Shown in pieces: positions 27,664 to 37,176 of a stretch of DNA of 64,000 nucleotides (its first letter is position 1; each line of letters begins with the position of its first letter). The position numbers were made by a program, and so were the translations under genes. The notes under the pieces were generated by a model. It ran no database searches. It was given only the letters and a program-made list of their open reading frames with translations, and was not told the DNA's origin. The DNA is from Tropicibacter sp. Alg240-R139 (lineage in GTDB: Bacteria > Pseudomonadota > Alphaproteobacteria > Rhodobacterales > Rhodobacteraceae). The stretch lies in assembly GCF_900537075.1 (NCBI RefSeq), contig NZ_UNRA01000001.1:558001-622000 (forward strand), read 5' to 3'.

Positions 27664-28038
27664 TTGCACCCTTTCCCAAACCATCGCGCCTCCCCACTCG
27701 TGCGTAGGGGAAAGGCCCGAAATATTTCCCATTTATGACTTCTAATCCAAATGTCATATCTTGGCTATCCCTCAGGTTTTCGGGGATTTTGTGAGTGAGT
27801 GAACGGCAGATTATTCAGCCGGTAACAAGTTGGTGCCAAGGCCTTTGACCCAGCATCTGGTTTGCCATCGCACTGCGATGCACAGGTGTCATCATCGGAA
27901 CACAGCGTGTTGTCCATCCCCAGCAAGCTGAGCTTGCGGACTATCCCGCCTCCGGCGATGGCGCCTAGTGCCTATTTTTCTCTAGACGAGCCTGATGTCG
28001 CCTTGCCCCCTGAAAGACAGCCCCTTAGACGAGGGGAC
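27664..28038. other. intergenic region between divergent genes
   Basis: This stretch holds the divergent control regions of the arsH-linked gene and thymidine kinase. A GCAAGCT-AGCTTGC hairpin lies near 27924-27938. No convincing gene is seen; the thymidine kinase frame is open upstream to 27862, but the family has no such N-terminal extension. Confidence 0.4.
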
Positions 28039-28644
28039 ATGGCAAAGCTCTACTTCAATTACTCGACCATGAACGCCGGCAAATCCACGGTTTTGCTGCA
28101 GGCCTCTCACAACTACCGCGAACGTGGGATGGACACCTATCTGATGACGGCTGCGCTCGATGGGCGATCCGGCATTGGGCGCATTGCCTCACGTATTGGC
28201 ATCGCGGCCGAAGCAGATGTGTTTGGCGTCACCGACGACGTCTTTGCCATGATCAAGGCGCGATTGGCACAAGGAAAGGTCGCATGCGTCTTTGTCGACG
28301 AGGCGCAATTTCTAAGCGATGCGCAAGTTTGGCAACTGGCACGCGCGGTGGATGATCTGAAGGTGCCAGTGCTCTGTTACGGGTTGCGCGTCGATTTCCA
28401 GGGCAAGCTCTTTCCCGGTTCCGCTACGCTTTTGGCATTGGCCGATGAAATGCGCGAGGTCCGCACAATATGTGAATGTGGTCGAAAGGCCACGATGGTG
28501 ATCCGCCAGGATGAAAACGGAAAGGCCCTATTGGACGGCGACCAAGTGCAGATCGGAGGCAACGAAACTTACGTCTCTCTGTGTCGCAGACATTGGCGCG
28601 AAGCGATGGGTGACCAAATCAGCACCCCACCACCTTCAAAATAA
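28039..28644 (+). CDS. tdk: thymidine kinase
   Basis: This 201-residue type II thymidine kinase phosphorylates thymidine in the salvage pathway. The P-loop STMNAGKST is at residues 9-17, the Walker B-like FVDEAQF near 88-94 and the lasso segment with YGLRVDFQGKLFPGS near 112-126. Two pairs of zinc-binding Cys are suggested by CECGRKA and SLCRRHW. I chose the ATG in GAGGGGACATGG at 28039. A REP-like repeat follows the gene. Confidence 0.93.
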   Translation: MAKLYFNYSTMNAGKSTVLLQASHNYRERGMDTYLMTAALDGRSGIGRIASRIGIAAEADVFGVTDDVFAMIKARLAQGKVACVFVDEAQFLSDAQVWQLARAVDDLKVPVLCYGLRVDFQGKLFPGSATLLALADEMREVRTICECGRKATMVIRQDENGKALLDGDQVQIGGNETYVSLCRRHWREAMGDQISTPPPSK

Positions 28645-28651
28645 AGAGCTT

Positions 28652-28744
28652 CTCCCGCCTCAGGCGCCCGCAGCGCGCCGCAAGGCGCGCTGCCCGGCCC
28701 AACAGGATATGTCGCATCTCTGATGCGGCGTCTCTTGGCGGGAG
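28652..28744 (+). repeat. REP/MITE-like element, copy A
   Basis: This is one of three copies of the same element. An outer inverted repeat CTCCCGCC/GGCGGGAG (28652-28659 and 28737-28744) encloses hairpin 1 (28671-28679 pairing with 28684-28692, 9 bp). Then come the conserved core CCCGGCCCAAC (28693-28703) and hairpin 2, GCATCTCTGATGC (28714-28726). It sits between convergent genes. Confidence 0.75.
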
Positions 28745-28756
28745 TTCTTCTTGCGT

Positions 28757-29710
28757 TCAATTCACCGGGTTTGGCAAATTCTGCCCAGCGACAAATGCCG
28801 CAACATTGCCGAGTGCTATATGACCCATGCTCGAGCGCACTTCTTCCGTCGCCGTTCCCAGATGCGGCAGCAGAGTCACGTTTTCCAATCCGACCAGACG
28901 CGCGGGAACGCGCGGCTCAAACTCGTAGACGTCCAAGCCTGCGCCCGCGATGCCATCGCCCTCAAGGGCCGCAATCAACGCCGCCTCGTCCACTACCTCG
29001 CCCCGCGCGATGTTGATCAATATCGCACTTGGCTGCATGGCCGTCAGAACCGGCGTGTTGATCAGATGCTGCGTCTCAGGCCCGCCGGGCACCGCGACCA
29101 CCAGGAAATCGACCTGTGCCGCCAGGCTTTCCAGGTCGCCCGCTCGCACAGCCGGAAACGCCAGCGACTTTTCACTGCGCGCGACATAGGCCACATCCAT
29201 GCCGAATCCGAAATGGCACCGCCGCGCAATAGCTTGACCGATGCGACCCATGCCAACGATGCCCACGGTCTTGCCCGTCACATGCGTCCCCAACATCTGG
29301 GTTGGGTGCCAACCTTCCCACGCGCCAGCGCGCACCAACCGCTCACCCTCACCAGCGCGCCGCGCCGTCATCAAAATCAGTGTCATCGCCACGTCCGCCG
29401 TGGCATCCGTAACCGCACCCGGTGTATTTGAGACCTGCACCCCCGCCGCTAGCGCCGCCTGAACATCGATGTGATTGTAGCCTACGCCAAAATTGGCCAG
29501 CAGCCGACAGCGTATCTTGGGTACGGCGGCAAAAACCTCAGCCGAGAACAAATCTCCCAAGGTTGGCACCACCACGTCAAACTCGGTCAAAGCGCGCTGT
29601 TTCTCCTCCGGTGACAGAGGCAGGGTACTCTCGCGAATTTCAACGTCAAATTCACGGCGCGCCCGCGCCGCGACTTCGGCTGTCATCGGCCGTGTGATCA
29701 AGAGCTTCAT
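28757..29710 (-). CDS. D-2-hydroxyacid dehydrogenase (glyoxylate/hydroxypyruvate reductase-like)
   Basis: This 317-residue NAD(P)-dependent dehydrogenase reduces 2-oxoacids. The Rossmann motif GIVGMGRIGQAIARR is at about 150-164. The catalytic set is Arg in INIARGEVVDEAAL (about 235), Glu in YEFEPRVP (about 264) and His in LLPHLGTAT (about 283). The dimerisation part LLANFGVGYNHIDV is typical of glyoxylate reductases. Its start overlaps the preceding stop by one base in the proC operon. The exact substrate cannot be read from sequence. Confidence 0.9.
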   Translation of the reverse strand: MKLLITRPMTAEVAARARREFDVEIRESTLPLSPEEKQRALTEFDVVVPTLGDLFSAEVFAAVPKIRCRLLANFGVGYNHIDVQAALAAGVQVSNTPGAVTDATADVAMTLILMTARRAGEGERLVRAGAWEGWHPTQMLGTHVTGKTVGIVGMGRIGQAIARRCHFGFGMDVAYVARSEKSLAFPAVRAGDLESLAAQVDFLVVAVPGGPETQHLINTPVLTAMQPSAILINIARGEVVDEAALIAALEGDGIAGAGLDVYEFEPRVPARLVGLENVTLLPHLGTATEEVRSSMGHIALGNVAAFVAGQNLPNPVN

Positions 29711-30048
29711 CAGTGCATCCGCCCGCCCAAGGGCACCTTTCCGTCCGGGCCGATCAGCACGATCTCGCCGCTGTCATCAGGCAGGCCCAAAACCAGAACC
29801 TCCGACATGAACTTGCCGATCTGACGTGGTGGGAAGTTGACTACCGCCATCACCTGTTTGCCGATCAGGCTTGCCGGATCGTAATGCGCGGTCACTTGAG
29901 CCGAGGTCTTGCGTTCGCCAATCTCACCGCCGAAATCAATCCACATCTTGATCGCGGGCTTGCGCGCTTCGGGATAGTCCTCGGCCCGGATCACTTCGCC
30001 CACGCGGATGTCCACTTTCAGGAAATCGTCAAAACTGATGTCAGCCAC
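29710..30048 (-). CDS. csaA: CsaA-type tRNA-binding domain protein
   Basis: This 112-residue single-domain OB-fold protein belongs to the CsaA/Trbp111 family, which binds tRNA and may act as a chaperone. Landmarks are FDDFLKVDIRVGEVIRAEDY at the start, KMWIDFGGEIGERKTSAQV and MAVVNFPPRQIGKFMSEVLV. I chose the GTG at 30048 with AAGGAG eight bases upstream, because an earlier start adds residues unlike the family. It overlaps proC by eight bases and the dehydrogenase by one. Confidence 0.9.
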   Translation of the reverse strand: MADISFDDFLKVDIRVGEVIRAEDYPEARKPAIKMWIDFGGEIGERKTSAQVTAHYDPASLIGKQVMAVVNFPPRQIGKFMSEVLVLGLPDDSGEIVLIGPDGKVPLGGRMH

Positions 30049-30856
30049 CGGACAACTCCTTTGATCTGTTGGTCGCTGCCGCAACCGCACGGTTCAACAG
30101 CGGCGGGAACCCATCGTTCTCGCTCATCAGCACCTCTAACGCGGCTTGCGTTGTCCCGTTCGGAGAGGTCACATTGACTCGCAACTGGCTCGGCTCTTCC
30201 TCGGCGGCTTCGGCCAAGGCCCCTGCCCCGGCCACGGTTGCCTTGGCCAATTTCATCGCCATATCCTTGGACAGGCCTTGTGCCACGCCCGCCGCGGCCA
30301 GCGTTTCGATCAGGTGGAAAACATAAGCCGGGCCCGAGCCGCTGACGCCGGTGACCGCATCCATCTGCACCTCGCTGTCCAGGCGCACAGTCTGCCCCAC
30401 GGCGGCCAGCAACCCTTCGGCCAAGTCCAGCTGCGTGCCGGACACCTTGGAATTGCCAATGATTGCCGTGATCCCACGCCCAACAGCAGCCGGTGTGTTC
30501 GGCATGGCGCGCACGATGGGAGTTTGCGCGCCCAGAACATCCGCGAAAGTCCCTATTGTCGTACCAGCGGCCACTGATACAAACAGCGTCTCGCCGTTGC
30601 CCAACGCCTGCATCGCGGGCAACGCCTCGCCCATCATCTGAGGCTTCACCGCGATCAACACGATTGCAGGGGCCGCCGGCAATTCGGCATTCACATGCAC
30701 ATCCTGCGCCTTGACCCAGTCTGAGGGATAAGGGTCGATCACCCAAACGGACGACGCGGGCAAGCCCCCGTCGAGCCAACCCGCCAACATCGCCGAGCCC
30801 ATCTTGCCGCACCCCAGAAGCACAAGCCCCCGGTCCGCCACATAAGACATGTCCAT
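30041..30856 (-). CDS. proC: pyrroline-5-carboxylate reductase
   Basis: This 271-residue enzyme makes the last step of proline synthesis. It has the Rossmann motif VLLGCGKMGSAMLAGWL (residues 12-28), VKPQMM, VRAMPNTPAAVGRGITAI (about 117-134) and the C-terminal signature segment VTGVSGSGPAYVFHLIETL with VTSPNGTTQAALEVL. The ATG at 30856 has GAGGGG nine bases upstream. It heads a three-gene operon. Confidence 0.96.
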   Translation of the reverse strand: MDMSYVADRGLVLLGCGKMGSAMLAGWLDGGLPASSVWVIDPYPSDWVKAQDVHVNAELPAAPAIVLIAVKPQMMGEALPAMQALGNGETLFVSVAAGTTIGTFADVLGAQTPIVRAMPNTPAAVGRGITAIIGNSKVSGTQLDLAEGLLAAVGQTVRLDSEVQMDAVTGVSGSGPAYVFHLIETLAAAGVAQGLSKDMAMKLAKATVAGAGALAEAAEEEPSQLRVNVTSPNGTTQAALEVLMSENDGFPPLLNRAVAAATNRSKELSGG

Positions 30857-30896
30857 GAAAAGTGCCCCTCGCCTGATAATGGTTCAGGGCACAGCT

Positions 30897-31397
30897 TTAC
30901 GCCCGGCCATAGGCCTCTGCAATGGCGACCTGCATCGCCTCGGCCGGAGAGCGGCCACCGTAGACCATCAACTGGATCGCCGGGTAATACCGCTCGGCGC
31001 TCAGGACGGCAGCATTGATCATCGTGTCGATCTGCTCAGGACTAGCGACTTGGCCACCCGCCAGAACCAGACCGTACTTATAGACCATCAGTTGCTGCGC
31101 GGCCCAATAGGTGAATCCACCGGCCCAGCATTGGTCGTTCATCGCGTTGATCAGTTCGTAAAGCTTCGGCAACGCCTCTTCGGGCGGCTCCATTTCGAAC
31201 GTGCAGACCATTCGCAAGGTTTCGTCGTAACCGGACCAGGCCAGAGTGATCGAATATGTGCGCCATTGCCCCTCGACCGCCATAGCAATCTGATCGTCGC
31301 CGATGCGGTCGAACTCCCAATCGTGGTGTTCGGCCAGATGCTCGACAATGTCGATCGGGTGAATGTCTTCTTCCAGATACTGCTCGGAAAGGGCCAT
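30897..31397 (-). CDS. YbjN domain protein
   Basis: This 166-residue cytoplasmic protein has the YbjN fold, related to type III secretion chaperones. Visible segments are HHDWEFDRIGDDQIAMAVEG, LPKLYELINAMNDQCWAGGF and LMVYKYGLVL. In Rhodobacterales it commonly precedes proC, as here, 40 bases upstream. YbjN is linked to stress and motility in enterobacteria, but the molecular role is unknown. The ATG has GAGGTG five bases upstream. Confidence 0.85.
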   Translation of the reverse strand: MALSEQYLEEDIHPIDIVEHLAEHHDWEFDRIGDDQIAMAVEGQWRTYSITLAWSGYDETLRMVCTFEMEPPEEALPKLYELINAMNDQCWAGGFTYWAAQQLMVYKYGLVLAGGQVASPEQIDTMINAAVLSAERYYPAIQLMVYGGRSPAEAMQVAIAEAYGRA

Positions 31398-31731
31398 GGT
31401 GCCACCTCACTGATCTCTAGCTTATGGGGCTGGCAGCGCCCCCAATGCTAGGTGTCTGCTCTAGAAACCGGGGCGATCCCCCGTGCCTCTACCAGATATG
31501 GTGCGGTGTAGCGTGAAATCTGACAACCCCTATTCTTGGGGATAAAGCCAATAAGTTGTGGGCAACTCGACACGACACCCAAAATATCGACAGTTTCGTC
31601 AGCTTTTTCTTGCGATTGTCACAGTTCGTGGCAAGATACACCCCGACGCGACAGCTGTGATGGCTCTCGCGACGAGGTTCTTTTCGTCAAATTCAAAGGT
31701 TTTGGGCGTCTGATCAACCGAACTGGCGGGA
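31398..31731. other. intergenic region, no gene seen
   Basis: No convincing gene is present on either strand. It probably holds the promoter for the YbjN gene. A weak GTTGTGGGCAAC inverted repeat lies at 31555-31566. Confidence 0.4.
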
Positions 31732-31980
31732 TCAGTCGTTCTGCTTGGCCTCGAGCGCTGCGATACGTGCGGACAGCGCTTCGTTTTCTTCGCGTGCTTT
31801 TTGCGCCATGGCGCGTACTGCGTCGAATTCTTCGCGGGTGACGAAATCACGATCAGCCAACCAACGGTCCATGAGCGATTTCATCGCCGTTTCCGCCTCG
31901 TCCTTGGCACCTTGGGCCACGCCCATGGCATTGGTCATCAATTGCGAAATGTCGTCGAGCATCTTGTTGCGGGTCTGCAT
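31732..31980 (-). CDS. ubiK: ubiquinone biosynthesis accessory factor UbiK
   Basis: This 82-residue protein matches the UbiK/BMFP (YqiC) family, which assists ubiquinone assembly by bridging lipids and the Ubi complex. The N-terminal half is an amphipathic helix (MLDDISQLMTNAMGVAQGAK) and the C-terminal half a coiled coil for trimerisation (REENEALSARIAALEAKQ). A GGAG site lies eight bases before the ATG. It is divergent from lgt. Confidence 0.88.
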   Translation of the reverse strand: MQTRNKMLDDISQLMTNAMGVAQGAKDEAETAMKSLMDRWLADRDFVTREEFDAVRAMAQKAREENEALSARIAALEAKQND

Positions 31981-32076
31981 CTGTCTTCTCCGTGTCGAAG
32001 TTGTTCCCTATATGGGCAACAACAGGGTCGGCCACAAGGTTGACTTGCCCCCATAGGCACAGGCATTGAGACGCAC

Positions 32077-32979
32077 ATGCAGGCAGTCCTTACTTTCCCC
32101 GACTTTTCACCCGAACTGTTTTCGATCTCGCTTTTTGGGTTCGATTTCGCGCTGCGCTGGTATGCGCTTGCCTATATCGCAGGCATTCTGATCGCCTGGC
32201 GGCTGGGGGTTGCGGCGATCAAACGCCCCGCCTTGTGGCCCGCAGACACCCCACCGCTAACGCCCCCACAACTCGAAGATCTGCTGACTTGGATCATACT
32301 TGGCGTTATTTTCGGCGGGCGGCTTGGCTTTGTCCTGTTCTATCAACCGGCCTATTACCTGCAAAATCCTACCGAAATTCTGATGGTCTGGCAGGGCGGC
32401 ATGTCCTTTCATGGCGGTCTGCTGGGTGTTGTTATCGCCAGTTGGATTTACGCACTACGCCACAACCTACCCAAACTCAGCTTGGCTGATCTGGTGGCCC
32501 ATGCGGTGCCGCCGGGGCTGCTGTTGGGACGGTTGTCGAACTTCATCAATGCCGAACTTTGGGGGCGCCCCAGTGATCTGCCGTGGGCATTTGTCTTTCC
32601 CGGATCATCGGCACAGAACTGCCCGGACGTGGTGGGGCTCTGCGCACGTCACCCCTCACAACTCTATGAAGCAGCTATGGAGGGGTTGATTCTTGGCGCT
32701 GTCCTGCTGTGGCTGGTGTATCGACGCGGTGCGTTCAAAATGCCAGGTTTTGCCGTGGGCACGTTCCTGACCGGCTATGGGCTGGCGCGTTTTCTGGTCG
32801 AATTCGTACGCCAACCGGATGCGCAATTCATCTCACCCGGCAACCCGCTTGGATTGGCCTGGCATGTAGGCGGTTATGGGCTGACGATGGGGCAGATCTT
32901 GTGCCTGCCGATGATCGCACTTGGTCTATGGCTGATCTGGTCAGCCAAGTCCCGCGCCAACAAGATTATCGCCCAATGA
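32077..32979 (+). CDS. lgt: prolipoprotein diacylglyceryl transferase
   Basis: This 300-residue inner-membrane enzyme transfers diacylglycerol to the lipobox Cys of lipoproteins. It has about seven spans. Landmarks are [18 protein letters not shown], the HGG motif in [10 protein letters not shown] (about 107-116) and the Lgt signature [20 protein letters not shown] (about 151-170), then RHPSQLYEA. It starts the three-gene operon lgt-methyltransferase-pgeF through an ATGA overlap. Confidence 0.96.
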   Translation: MQAVLTFPDFSPELFSISLFGFDFALRWYALAYIAGILIAWRLGVAAIKRPALWPADTPPLTPPQLEDLLTWIILGVIFGGRLGFVLFYQPAYYLQNPTEILMVWQGGMSFHGGLLGVVIASWIYALRHNLPKLSLADLVAHAVPPGLLLGRLSNFINAELWGRPSDLPWAFVFPGSSAQNCPDVVGLCARHPSQLYEAAMEGLILGAVLLWLVYRRGAFKMPGFAVGTFLTGYGLARFLVEFVRQPDAQFISPGNPLGLAWHVGGYGLTMGQILCLPMIALGLWLIWSAKSRANKIIAQ

Positions 32980-34046
32980 CACTAAAGACTCTGCTGCAGG
33001 AACGCATTGCGCATTCGGGACCAATGACGGTTGCGGATTACATGAACGAGTGCCTGCTGCATCCCGATCACGGCTATTATGTGACCCATGAACCTTTTGG
33101 CACCAAGGGTGATTTCGTCACGGCACCTGAGATCAGCCAAATGTTTGGCGAATTGATCGGTCTTTCTTTAGCGCAGAGCTGGCTGGATCAAGGGGCCCCT
33201 ACACCATTCACGTTGGCCGAGCTGGGACCGGGGCGTGGAACGTTGATGGCAGACATGTTGCGGGCCACACGCGGCGTACCCGGGTTCCACGATGGCGCAC
33301 AGATTGTCTTGGTCGAAGCGTCGCCGCGATTGCGTGCCGAACAGGCCAACACCTTGGACGCTCAAGCACCTGAATGGGTCAGTGACAGCGCTGATTTGCC
33401 CATGCAGCCCCTGTTTCTGGTCGCGAACGAGTTTTTTGACGCACTGCCGATTCGTCAGTTCGTCCGCTCTGGCGCAGGATGGTCCGAGCGCATGATCGGT
33501 GCCTCGGACACAGGCGACCTGATGTTTGGCCTGGGGACTGTTGCTCCACAACCCGCACTGCAGCTTCGTATTGGCGACACAAAAGACGGCGATCTCGTCG
33601 AACTCTGCGAGGCCGCGCCGCGGATCGCCCAAGACATCGCATCGCGGATCGCGCTGTTTGATGGTGCGGCGCTGTTGATTGATTATGGCGATTGGCGCTC
33701 GCTTGGGAACACTTTGCAAGCCCTGCAGACCCATGCGTCCATCGACCCGTTGGACAGCCCCGGACAAGCAGACCTGACCGCACATGTTGATTTTGAAGTG
33801 CTCGCAGGGAGCGTCAGCGCCTTAGATTGCCGACACAGCCGATTGACCCCACAAGGTGTGTTTCTGGAGCGCCTTGGTATCACTGCACGGGCGCAGGCGC
33901 TGGCCAAAGGCTTAGGCGGCGCGCAGCTTGATGCGTTGGTCAGTGCGCATCAGCGGTTGACGCACCCCGAAGAAATGGGAAACCTGTTCAAAGTGCTGGG
34001 TCTCTTTCCCGCCCAGGCAACGCCTCCACCAGGACTGGAACCATGA
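32976..34046 (+). CDS. SAM-dependent methyltransferase, MidA/NDUFAF7 family
   Basis: This 356-residue protein belongs to the COG1565 family whose mitochondrial member NDUFAF7 dimethylates an arginine of complex I. Landmarks are [20 protein letters not shown] (about 13-32), [19 protein letters not shown] (about 41-59), the SAM loop [18 protein letters not shown] and [13 protein letters not shown]. The ATG at 32976 overlaps the lgt stop; upstream in-frame codons are inside lgt and not part of it. A target in bacterial complex I is plausible but inferred. Confidence 0.9.
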   Translation: MTLKTLLQERIAHSGPMTVADYMNECLLHPDHGYYVTHEPFGTKGDFVTAPEISQMFGELIGLSLAQSWLDQGAPTPFTLAELGPGRGTLMADMLRATRGVPGFHDGAQIVLVEASPRLRAEQANTLDAQAPEWVSDSADLPMQPLFLVANEFFDALPIRQFVRSGAGWSERMIGASDTGDLMFGLGTVAPQPALQLRIGDTKDGDLVELCEAAPRIAQDIASRIALFDGAALLIDYGDWRSLGNTLQALQTHASIDPLDSPGQADLTAHVDFEVLAGSVSALDCRHSRLTPQGVFLERLGITARAQALAKGLGGAQLDALVSAHQRLTHPEEMGNLFKVLGLFPAQATPPPGLEP

Positions 34047-34798
34047 CGCTGGAAATTCTCACCTCGGATCTCCTCTCGCCGGTACGCCACGGCTTTTTCA
34101 CCCGTCGCGGCGGCGCATCATCCGGCATTTTCGCTGGGCTGAACTGCGGCACAGGCTCCAGCGACCAGAAAGAAGCGGTCGCGATCAACCGTGCGCGCGT
34201 GGCCGAGGCCATGGGGGTTGCCCCCGACGGGATGGCGGGTGTTCACCAAGTGCATTCCGCAGACGTAATCACCGCTCCAGTGCAATCGCCTGAGCGGCCC
34301 AAAGCGGACGCCATGGTCACTGCCACACCTGGCGTTGTGCTGTCCATTCTGACCGCCGATTGCCAGCCAGTCCTGTTTTCCGACCCCAATGCAGGCGTCA
34401 TTGGCGCAGCTCATGCCGGTTGGAAAGGCGCGATGGACGGTGTGCTTGAGGCGACGCTGGATGCGATGGAAGATCTGGGCGCCAATCGGACCGACACAAT
34501 CGCCGTCATCGGCCCCACCATCTCGCAACGCGCGTACGAAGTTGGGCCCGAGTTTCTGGATAGACTTCTGGACGAGGACGCCGACAATGGGCGCTTCTTT
34601 GCCAATGGCGAAGGGGACCGGATGCTGTTTGATCTGCCTGCCTACGGTTTGCATCGTTTGCGCGCCGCTGGAGTGAACCATGCGGAATGGACGCGGCACT
34701 GCACCTACTCTGATCCGGATCGATTCTACTCTTTCCGCCGCACGACCCACGCCAAGGAAGCCGACTATGGTCGGTTGATTTCAACCATAGGGTTGTAA
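34043..34798 (+). CDS. pgeF: peptidoglycan editing factor / purine nucleosidase (YfiH)
   Basis: This 251-residue protein of the multicopper polyphenol oxidase (YfiH) family edits peptidoglycan precursors, and homologues also phosphorolyse purine nucleosides. Landmarks are HGFFTRRGGASSGIFAGLNC (about 15-34), VHQVHSADV (about 68-76), LTADCQPVL (about 104-112) and AAHAGWKGAMDGVLEATL (about 123-140), with the metal ligands His and Cys in place. It overlaps the methyltransferase gene by four bases and ends the operon. Confidence 0.93.
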   Translation: MTLEILTSDLLSPVRHGFFTRRGGASSGIFAGLNCGTGSSDQKEAVAINRARVAEAMGVAPDGMAGVHQVHSADVITAPVQSPERPKADAMVTATPGVVLSILTADCQPVLFSDPNAGVIGAAHAGWKGAMDGVLEATLDAMEDLGANRTDTIAVIGPTISQRAYEVGPEFLDRLLDEDADNGRFFANGEGDRMLFDLPAYGLHRLRAAGVNHAEWTRHCTYSDPDRFYSFRRTTHAKEADYGRLISTIGL

Positions 34799-35079
34799 GC
34801 TCTGGCCCGATTATGACCAAAACTGCTCTACTTTGGTCACAATTGCCCAATCATGAACCGCACTCAGTGACGCCAAATCGCGTCCTACTGGTGATTTTTC
34901 CTTTTATTTCAAAATATTACCCGATGTATGCAAATTCTAAGATTGCATTAACTATGAATTTTTCACGTGCCGCGTTTTTCCCCGGATCAGCCAAACCCCT
35001 GCCGCAATGCCCGTCGATATTGGGCTCAACACAACGAAACACGGACCGAATGGCCCGGATCTGAGGCAGGAGCGCACCC
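34799..35079. other. AT-rich intergenic region
   Basis: No gene is seen. This AT-rich stretch (34890-34970 especially) probably contains the promoter of the following 49-residue gene. Confidence 0.4.
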
Positions 35080-35229
35080 ATGAAAACCAAAGCACGTTTT
35101 CTGAATTCGATCATCGACACCGCAAACAAATGCGATGTTCAGATGCCATGGTCCCGTGGAACACGTCGCGCAGCAATGATCGCGCGTCGCAATGGATACC
35201 CGAAACTCCGTCAGGTCAAAACGGCCTGA
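35080..35229 (+). CDS. 49-residue basic protein
   Basis: This short gene encodes a strongly basic protein beginning MKTKARFLNSIIDTANKCDV. It continues with the motif MPWSRGTRRAAMIARR and ends in QVKTA. AGGAG lies seven bases before the ATG and a strong terminator follows, so it looks like an independent unit. I recall similar short proteins in related roseobacters, but no function is known. The Arg-rich middle could bind nucleic acid. Confidence 0.65.
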   Translation: MKTKARFLNSIIDTANKCDVQMPWSRGTRRAAMIARRNGYPKLRQVKTA

Positions 35230-35280
35230 ACCACCAACACCGCCCGATGCCGGACGCTGCCCCTGACCGGCTGGGCAAGA

Positions 35281-35311
35281 AACCCGCCTCACCGCTGAGG
35301 TGAGGCGGGTT
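35281..35311. terminator. terminator after the 49-residue gene
   Basis: AACCCGCCTCACC (35281-35293) pairs perfectly with GGTGAGGCGGGTT (35299-35311) around a 5-base loop. The T-run is minimal. Confidence 0.7.
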
Positions 35312-35544
35312 CGGGGGCAGACTGTAGCAAAACCGGCGGATTACCCGCCAAACCAGAAACAAAAGTCGAAAGTCAGCCTGACTGTCTGCAAACAACGCCC
35401 CAAAACCAGAAGGTTTTTTGACAAATTTAATCAACGTTCGGCATATTCTCAGCCGATTCAGATGTGGACTAAGAAACAGTCCATCTGACGTTGTCGGTGG
35501 GGGCCGACGCAGATGCGACCCGAATGGAAAGGGCCGAATACGCT

Positions 35545-36327
35545 ATGACAATCCCCCACTCGCTTACCCGGGCGGCGCGGAATGCCGTCGAAACCAGCAC
35601 TATTCTGCAAGATCCCGCGGCCCTGCGCGCTCCTACCCGCCCGCAATTGCGCCGCTATCAGATCTCCAGCCTGCTGGACAATGGCAACATCGTGGAGACA
35701 CGCCAGATCGCGCCCGCCCTGCCCCTGTTTGAAAACGCCTTTTGCGCATTTAGTCGCGGGTCACTAGTGGAAACCGACTGTGGTCCCATGGCCATTCAGG
35801 ACCTGCTGCCAGGTGATCGTGTGATCACACATGACGGTTCCGCCCAGGAAGTTGTCTGGAAAGGCTCGACCACTCTGGTCCCCGGCAAACCGGATCTGCG
35901 CGGCCGCACCCACCATCTGACCCGCTTCATGGCTGACACATTTGGCATGCAAAAGCCGATGTCCGGCGTCATCGCAGGCCCGGCAGCCCGATTGCTGTCG
36001 ACCCCTGGTCATCTGCGCGCCATAGCAGATGGACAACCCATTCTGACCCCGGTGCAAGAATTCATCGACGGCATGAACGTGATCGATACCGCGCCGCCGA
36101 CACCAGTTGAACTGTTCCACATCTGCCTTCGCAAACATGCGGTCATCAACGTCGATGGCCTGCAGTTCGAAACCTATCATCCTGGGGTCAACGCAGTACG
36201 TGTCATTAGTCACGCGATGCGCAGTCTCTACCTTAACCTTTTTTCGCACATCGATAAGTTAACCGATTTTGGCCCACAGATCTTCCCGCGTGCGGGAGAA
36301 GGGCAAATCGATAGCCTGTCCGCCTGA
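35545..36327 (+). CDS. Hint-domain protein, self-processing fold
   Basis: This 260-residue protein carries one Hint-like domain, the fold of inteins and hedgehog autoprocessors. The domain starts at AFSRGSLVETDCGPMAIQDL (about 67-86) and continues with LPGDRVITHDGSAQEVVWKG. The usual catalytic Cys before F-x-x-G-T/S is replaced by Ala, although another Cys lies two residues earlier (FCAF). It lacks calcium-binding repeats and has no partner gene. I chose the ATG at 35545 (MTIPHSLT); in-frame starts lie at 35491 and 35524. Such proteins are common in roseobacters and their role is unclear. Confidence 0.7.
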   Translation: MTIPHSLTRAARNAVETSTILQDPAALRAPTRPQLRRYQISSLLDNGNIVETRQIAPALPLFENAFCAFSRGSLVETDCGPMAIQDLLPGDRVITHDGSAQEVVWKGSTTLVPGKPDLRGRTHHLTRFMADTFGMQKPMSGVIAGPAARLLSTPGHLRAIADGQPILTPVQEFIDGMNVIDTAPPTPVELFHICLRKHAVINVDGLQFETYHPGVNAVRVISHAMRSLYLNLFSHIDKLTDFGPQIFPRAGEGQIDSLSA

Positions 36328-36424
36328 GGGGACGTCATGGACATTTTGTTTTGGTGGGTCGGTTGCGTCGCGGCGGCCACACTGTTGCCACCTGCTCGAT
36401 CGCCGAAATTGACAACCCAACCGG

Positions 36425-36925
36425 TCAGGCCGTCCGGTTCAGGCGCTCTTCAAGGACGTCAAAAGGAACGCCGGGCTCGTCCTTGGCACCGCGAATGACA
36501 AGCGACGTTTTTACGCTGGCGACGTTCGGCGTGCTCAAAAGTTCGCCCGTCAGAAAGCTTTGAAAGCTGCTCAGGTCTGGCGCTACACATTTCAGGATAA
36601 AATCAACCTCGCCATTGAGCATGTGGCACTCGCGGACCAAGGGCCATTGGCGACAGCGTTCTTCAAACGCGACAAGTTCTGATTCGGCCTGACTGTCCAG
36701 ACCGACCATTGCAAAGACTTGCACCTCGAATCCAAGTTCGCGCGCATTCACATCGGCGTGATAGCCACCGATCAGCCCCGCCTCTTCCAACGTACGCACG
36801 CGCCGCAAACACGGCGGCGCAGAAATACCCACCCTCTTGGCCAATTCGACATTCGTCATCCGACCGTCAGCTTGCAGCTCTGACAGTATCTTACGATCAA
36901 TCGGATCCAGTCGTGTTGCGACCAT
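36425..36925 (-). CDS. Lrp/AsnC-family transcriptional regulator
   Basis: This 166-residue regulator has an N-terminal helix-turn-helix (LDPIDRKILSELQADGRMTN, then VELAKRVGISAPPCLRRVRT, about residues 6-45) and a C-terminal RAM ligand-binding domain (GFEVQVFAMVGLDSQAES to LSTPNVASVKTSLVIRGAK). I chose the ATG at 36925 with GGGAGC upstream. It is divergent from trxB, so it may regulate that gene as well as its own. The ligand is probably an amino acid but is not readable from sequence. Confidence 0.92.
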   Translation of the reverse strand: MVATRLDPIDRKILSELQADGRMTNVELAKRVGISAPPCLRRVRTLEEAGLIGGYHADVNARELGFEVQVFAMVGLDSQAESELVAFEERCRQWPLVRECHMLNGEVDFILKCVAPDLSSFQSFLTGELLSTPNVASVKTSLVIRGAKDEPGVPFDVLEERLNRTA

Positions 36926-37176
36926 GAAAAGCTCCCTCACATTGCGTTTCTTATAGCAGCGCCCCAAGCGGGCGCAATAATGTTTCGCCGCAGTATCTCC
37001 ACGATAATTTTCGACTGCGGAATTTTTGTGCAGACGGCGCAGTGCCCCGGCGTTGCCGATCTGCAACCTCGTGTGTTTGGGGGTTTAAGAGGCCCCATGC
37101 CGTCGCTATATCCATCCCCCGACAGATGGCGCTGCTGCCATCATACGCATTCGAGCAGATCACCAGGGGGGTCATG

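Noticed and set aside
36337..36498. 53-codon ORF after the Hint gene with GAGGGGACGTC before its ATG
   Set aside because: The ribosome-binding site is good and the first 18 residues are hydrophobic, but its second half is antisense to the Lrp gene and looks random. It could be a short peptide, but support is thin.
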